Assembly: GCA_020048255.1 (NCBI GenBank) | Contig: JAIFMR010000150.1 | Span: 1-9,033, forward strand | Direction: 5' to 3' | DNA from: Rhodoferax sp. | GTDB lineage: Bacteria; Pseudomonadota; Gammaproteobacteria; Burkholderiales; Burkholderiaceae_C | Length of the DNA stretch: 9,033 nt | Part shown: piece by piece, positions 6,958 through 9,033 of the stretch | How positions within the stretch are numbered: position 1 is the first letter of the stretch | Layout: each line of letters opens with the position of its first letter | Position numbers and translations under genes: made by a program | The notes under the pieces: model-generated | What the model saw: only the letters and a program-made list of their open reading frames with translations | Told to the model about the DNA's origin: nothing | The model's database searches: none

Positions 6958-9033
6958 TCAAACCAGAACGCGCTCGATGCCACCCGCGTTGGCTTTGCTG
7001 ACGTAATCGGGCATCCATTGCTCGCCGAGGATTTGGCGCGCCATCTCCACCACGATGTAATCCGCTTGCAGCAAACCGTTGTTCAGGTCCTCGCCGTATC
7101 GGCTCAAACCCTGCAGGCACGCTGGGCACGAGGTCAGCATCTTGATGTTGTCCTGCGCGCCCACGCCGGGCAGGGCACGCAACTGCGTCTCGCCCTTGAG
7201 GATTTCCTCTTCCTTGCGAAAGCGCACCTGGGTCGAGATGTCCGGGCGGTTCAGGGCCAGCGTGCCGGACTCACCACAGCAGCGTTCCGACTGAATCACG
7301 TTGTTGCCCAGCAGCGCCTTGACCGTTTTGATGGGTTCCTGCAACTTCATGGGGCTGTGGCACGGGTCGTGAAACAAAAAGGCGCCGGCATTGGCCAGGG
7401 TGATGCCTTTTTCAAGCAAATACTCGTGAATGTCGATGATGCGGCAACCCGCAAAGATGTCCTCAAACTTGTAGCCCTGCAACTGGTCGTAACAGGTGCC
7501 GCAACTCACCACCACGGTCTTGATGTCGAGGTAATTGAGCGTGTTGGCCACCCGGTGAAACAGCACCCGGTTGTCGGTGATGATTTTTTCAGCCTTGTCA
7601 AAGTCCCCACCGCCGCGCTGCGGGTAGCCACAGCACAAGTACCCGGGCGGCAGCACGGTTTGCACCCCGGCATGCCAGAGCATGGCCTGTGTCGCCAAAC
7701 CCACCTGACTGAACAGCCGCTCCGAGCCACAACCCGGAAAATAAAACACGGCCTCGGTTTCCGCCGTGGTGGTTTGCGGGTTACGGATGATGGGCACGTA
7801 ATCTTTGTCTTCAATGTCCAGCAGCGCGCGCGCGGTTCTTTTGGGCAAACCACCGGGCAACTTCTTGTTGATGAAGTGGATGACTTGCTCTTTGATCGGC
7901 GCCGTGCCCAACGTGGCAGGAGGCGCCTTGGTTTGCTTGCGCGCCATCACCTTGAAAACATCCGCCGTCAAGCGCTGCGCCTTGATGGCCACATTGACCA
8001 TGACCGAGCGGGCCAGCTTGATGGTCTCGGGGTTGGTCGCGTTCAGCATGAACATGGCCGCTGCACCGGCCGGCCGAAAGCTCTTCTTGCCCATCTTGCG
8101 CAGCAGGTTGCGCATGTTCATCGACACGTCGCCAAAGTCGATCTTCACCGGACAGGGCGACAGACACTTGTGGCACACCGTGCAGTGGTCGGCCACGTCT
8201 TCAAACTCCTGCCAATGTTTGATGGACACGCCGCGGCGGGTCTGTTCTTCGTACAAAAACGCTTCCACCAGCAGCGATGTGGCCAGGATCTTGTTGCGCG
8301 GGCTGTAGAGCAAATTGGCGCGCGGCACATGGGTGGCACACACCGGCTTGCACTTGCCGCAGCGCAGGCAGTCTTTCACGCTGTCGGCAATGGCGCCAAT
8401 GTCGCTTTGCTGCATGATGAGTGATTCGTGCCCCATCAGGCCAAAACTGGGCGTATAGGCGTTGGTCAGGTCGGCATATAAGAAATCAGGCTCTAGCCCT
8501 TTCGGGGACTGCGCTGAATGCTCTTTATTACGAAGCAACTTGCCTTTGTTGAAACGGCCTTCTGGGTCGACCTTGGCTTTGTAGTCCATGAACGGCTGCA
8601 ATTCAGCATCGGTCAAAAACTCCAGCTTGGTGATGCCGATGCCATGTTCACCAGAAATCACGCCGTCGAGCGAACGCGCCAGTACCATGATGCGTTTGAC
8701 CGCATCGTGGGCAGCTTGCAACATCTCGTAGTCGTCACTGTTGACCGGAATATTGGTGTGCACATTACCGTCACCGGCATGCATGTGCAGTGCCACCCAC
8801 ACGCGTCCTTTGAGCACGCGCTGGTGAATGGCCGTGCACTCGCGCACAACGGCCTCAAACGCCACACCACTGAAAATTTGCTGCAGGGGCAGACGAATCT
8901 GCGTCTTCCAGCTGGCGCGCAAGCTGTGGTCTTGCAACTGGCCAAACAGGGGTTCCACGTTTTGCAACCAGCCGGCCCACAGCGCCCGCACGTCGGCCAA
9001 CAAGGTCAAGGCCTGAGCCACCCGGTCTTCCAG
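6958..9033 (-). CDS. FAD-linked oxidoreductase with Fe-S and CCG domains, 5'-partial
   Basis: C-terminal 691 residues of a large flavin/Fe-S oxidoreductase; the reading frame is open through the window edge, so the start and the FAD-binding domain lie outside. Counting from the Val codon at 9021: the C-terminal FAD-oxidase domain spans about 1-165, with the HMHAGDGNVHTNIP (79-92) and SGEHGIGITK (123-132) motifs of the glycolate/D-lactate dehydrogenase (GlcD/DLD) family. Two 4Fe-4S ferredoxin motifs of CxxCxxCxxxC type follow at 218-228 and 280-290. Two CCG cysteine modules come last, FPGCGSERL...CCGYPQRGG...SCGTC (428-510) and HDPCHS...CCGESG...SCPAC (551-635). This is the GlcD + GlcF/HdrD-like arrangement in one chain, known in betaproteobacteria as a protein of roughly 1,300 residues with DUF3683/DUF3400 at the N-terminus. 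It probably oxidises a 2-hydroxyacid and passes electrons to the quinone pool; the true substrate is unknown. It is first in an operon with DUF971. A repeat-like stretch lies within residues 165-185. Confidence 0.93.
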   Translation of the reverse strand: MEDRVAQALTLLADVRALWAGWLQNVEPLFGQLQDHSLRASWKTQIRLPLQQIFSGVAFEAVVRECTAIHQRVLKGRVWVALHMHAGDGNVHTNIPVNSDDYEMLQAAHDAVKRIMVLARSLDGVISGEHGIGITKLEFLTDAELQPFMDYKAKVDPEGRFNKGKLLRNKEHSAQSPKGLEPDFLYADLTNAYTPSFGLMGHESLIMQQSDIGAIADSVKDCLRCGKCKPVCATHVPRANLLYSPRNKILATSLLVEAFLYEEQTRRGVSIKHWQEFEDVADHCTVCHKCLSPCPVKIDFGDVSMNMRNLLRKMGKKSFRPAGAAAMFMLNATNPETIKLARSVMVNVAIKAQRLTADVFKVMARKQTKAPPATLGTAPIKEQVIHFINKKLPGGLPKRTARALLDIEDKDYVPIIRNPQTTTAETEAVFYFPGCGSERLFSQVGLATQAMLWHAGVQTVLPPGYLCCGYPQRGGGDFDKAEKIITDNRVLFHRVANTLNYLDIKTVVVSCGTCYDQLQGYKFEDIFAGCRIIDIHEYLLEKGITLANAGAFLFHDPCHSPMKLQEPIKTVKALLGNNVIQSERCCGESGTLALNRPDISTQVRFRKEEEILKGETQLRALPGVGAQDNIKMLTSCPACLQGLSRYGEDLNNGLLQADYIVVEMARQILGEQWMPDYVSKANAGGIERVLV
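8491..8529 (-). repeat. Diverged repeat copy 2, inside the oxidoreductase gene
   Basis: Read on the minus strand, this 39-base stretch goes from AATAAAGAGC to GGGCTAGAG. It shares with the element at 3021-3060 the AGC, exactly 20 bases, then GGGCTAGAG layout and a similar A-rich left end. The central palindrome is degraded. It is read in frame as KEHSAQSPKGLE within a linker between the FAD-oxidase domain and the first ferredoxin motif. Shared ancestry is an inference from a short match. Confidence 0.4.

Noticed and set aside
6868..8424. Long plus-strand open frame (518 codons) opposite the FAD/Fe-S oxidoreductase
   Set aside because: It is rich in His, Gln, Arg and Val, typical of the antisense of a high-GC gene. 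The opposite strand has clear catalytic and cysteine motifs across the same span.

Overview
The window looks like chromosomal DNA of a betaproteobacterium, most likely family Comamonadaceae (Rhodoferax/Polaromonas-like). The basis is protein character: a 359-residue Gram-negative porin of the Burkholderiales type, a fused FAD/Fe-S/CCG oxidoreductase next to a DUF971 gene, and a short interspersed repeat that I associate from memory with this family. I see no phage, plasmid, CRISPR, tRNA or rRNA signal.

Layout. Positions 104-2974 (+) encode phosphoenolpyruvate carboxylase, which replenishes oxaloacetate. It converges on an outer-membrane porin at 3234-4313 (-). The ~260-base gap between them holds a short palindromic repeat and two further hairpins, one of them a plausible porin terminator. 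A ~310-base spacer (4314-4626), which contains a doubtful small open frame, separates the porin from a divergent membrane-bound diguanylate cyclase at 4627-6345 (+) of the 7TMR-DISM + GGDEF type. That gene converges on a two-gene minus-strand operon. In transcription order the operon is a large FAD-linked oxidoreductase with two ferredoxin-type cluster motifs and two CCG modules (6958 to the window edge at 9033, 5' end missing), then a DUF971 protein (6505-6918) with a strong ribosome binding site.

How the genes relate. They are separate housekeeping or accessory functions: anaplerosis, solute uptake, c-di-GMP signalling and membrane-linked oxidation of a hydroxyacid-type substrate. Only the oxidoreductase and DUF971 look co-transcribed. 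In relatives as I recall them, DUF971 is followed by ubiE. Here it is followed by ~160 bases without a gene and then the oppositely oriented cyclase, so that order appears to be broken at this point.

No clearly new biological system is visible. The best leads are two diverged copies of one short repeat, one intergenic and one apparently read in frame inside the oxidoreductase, and a coding-like scrap after DUF971 that may be the remains of a lost gene.
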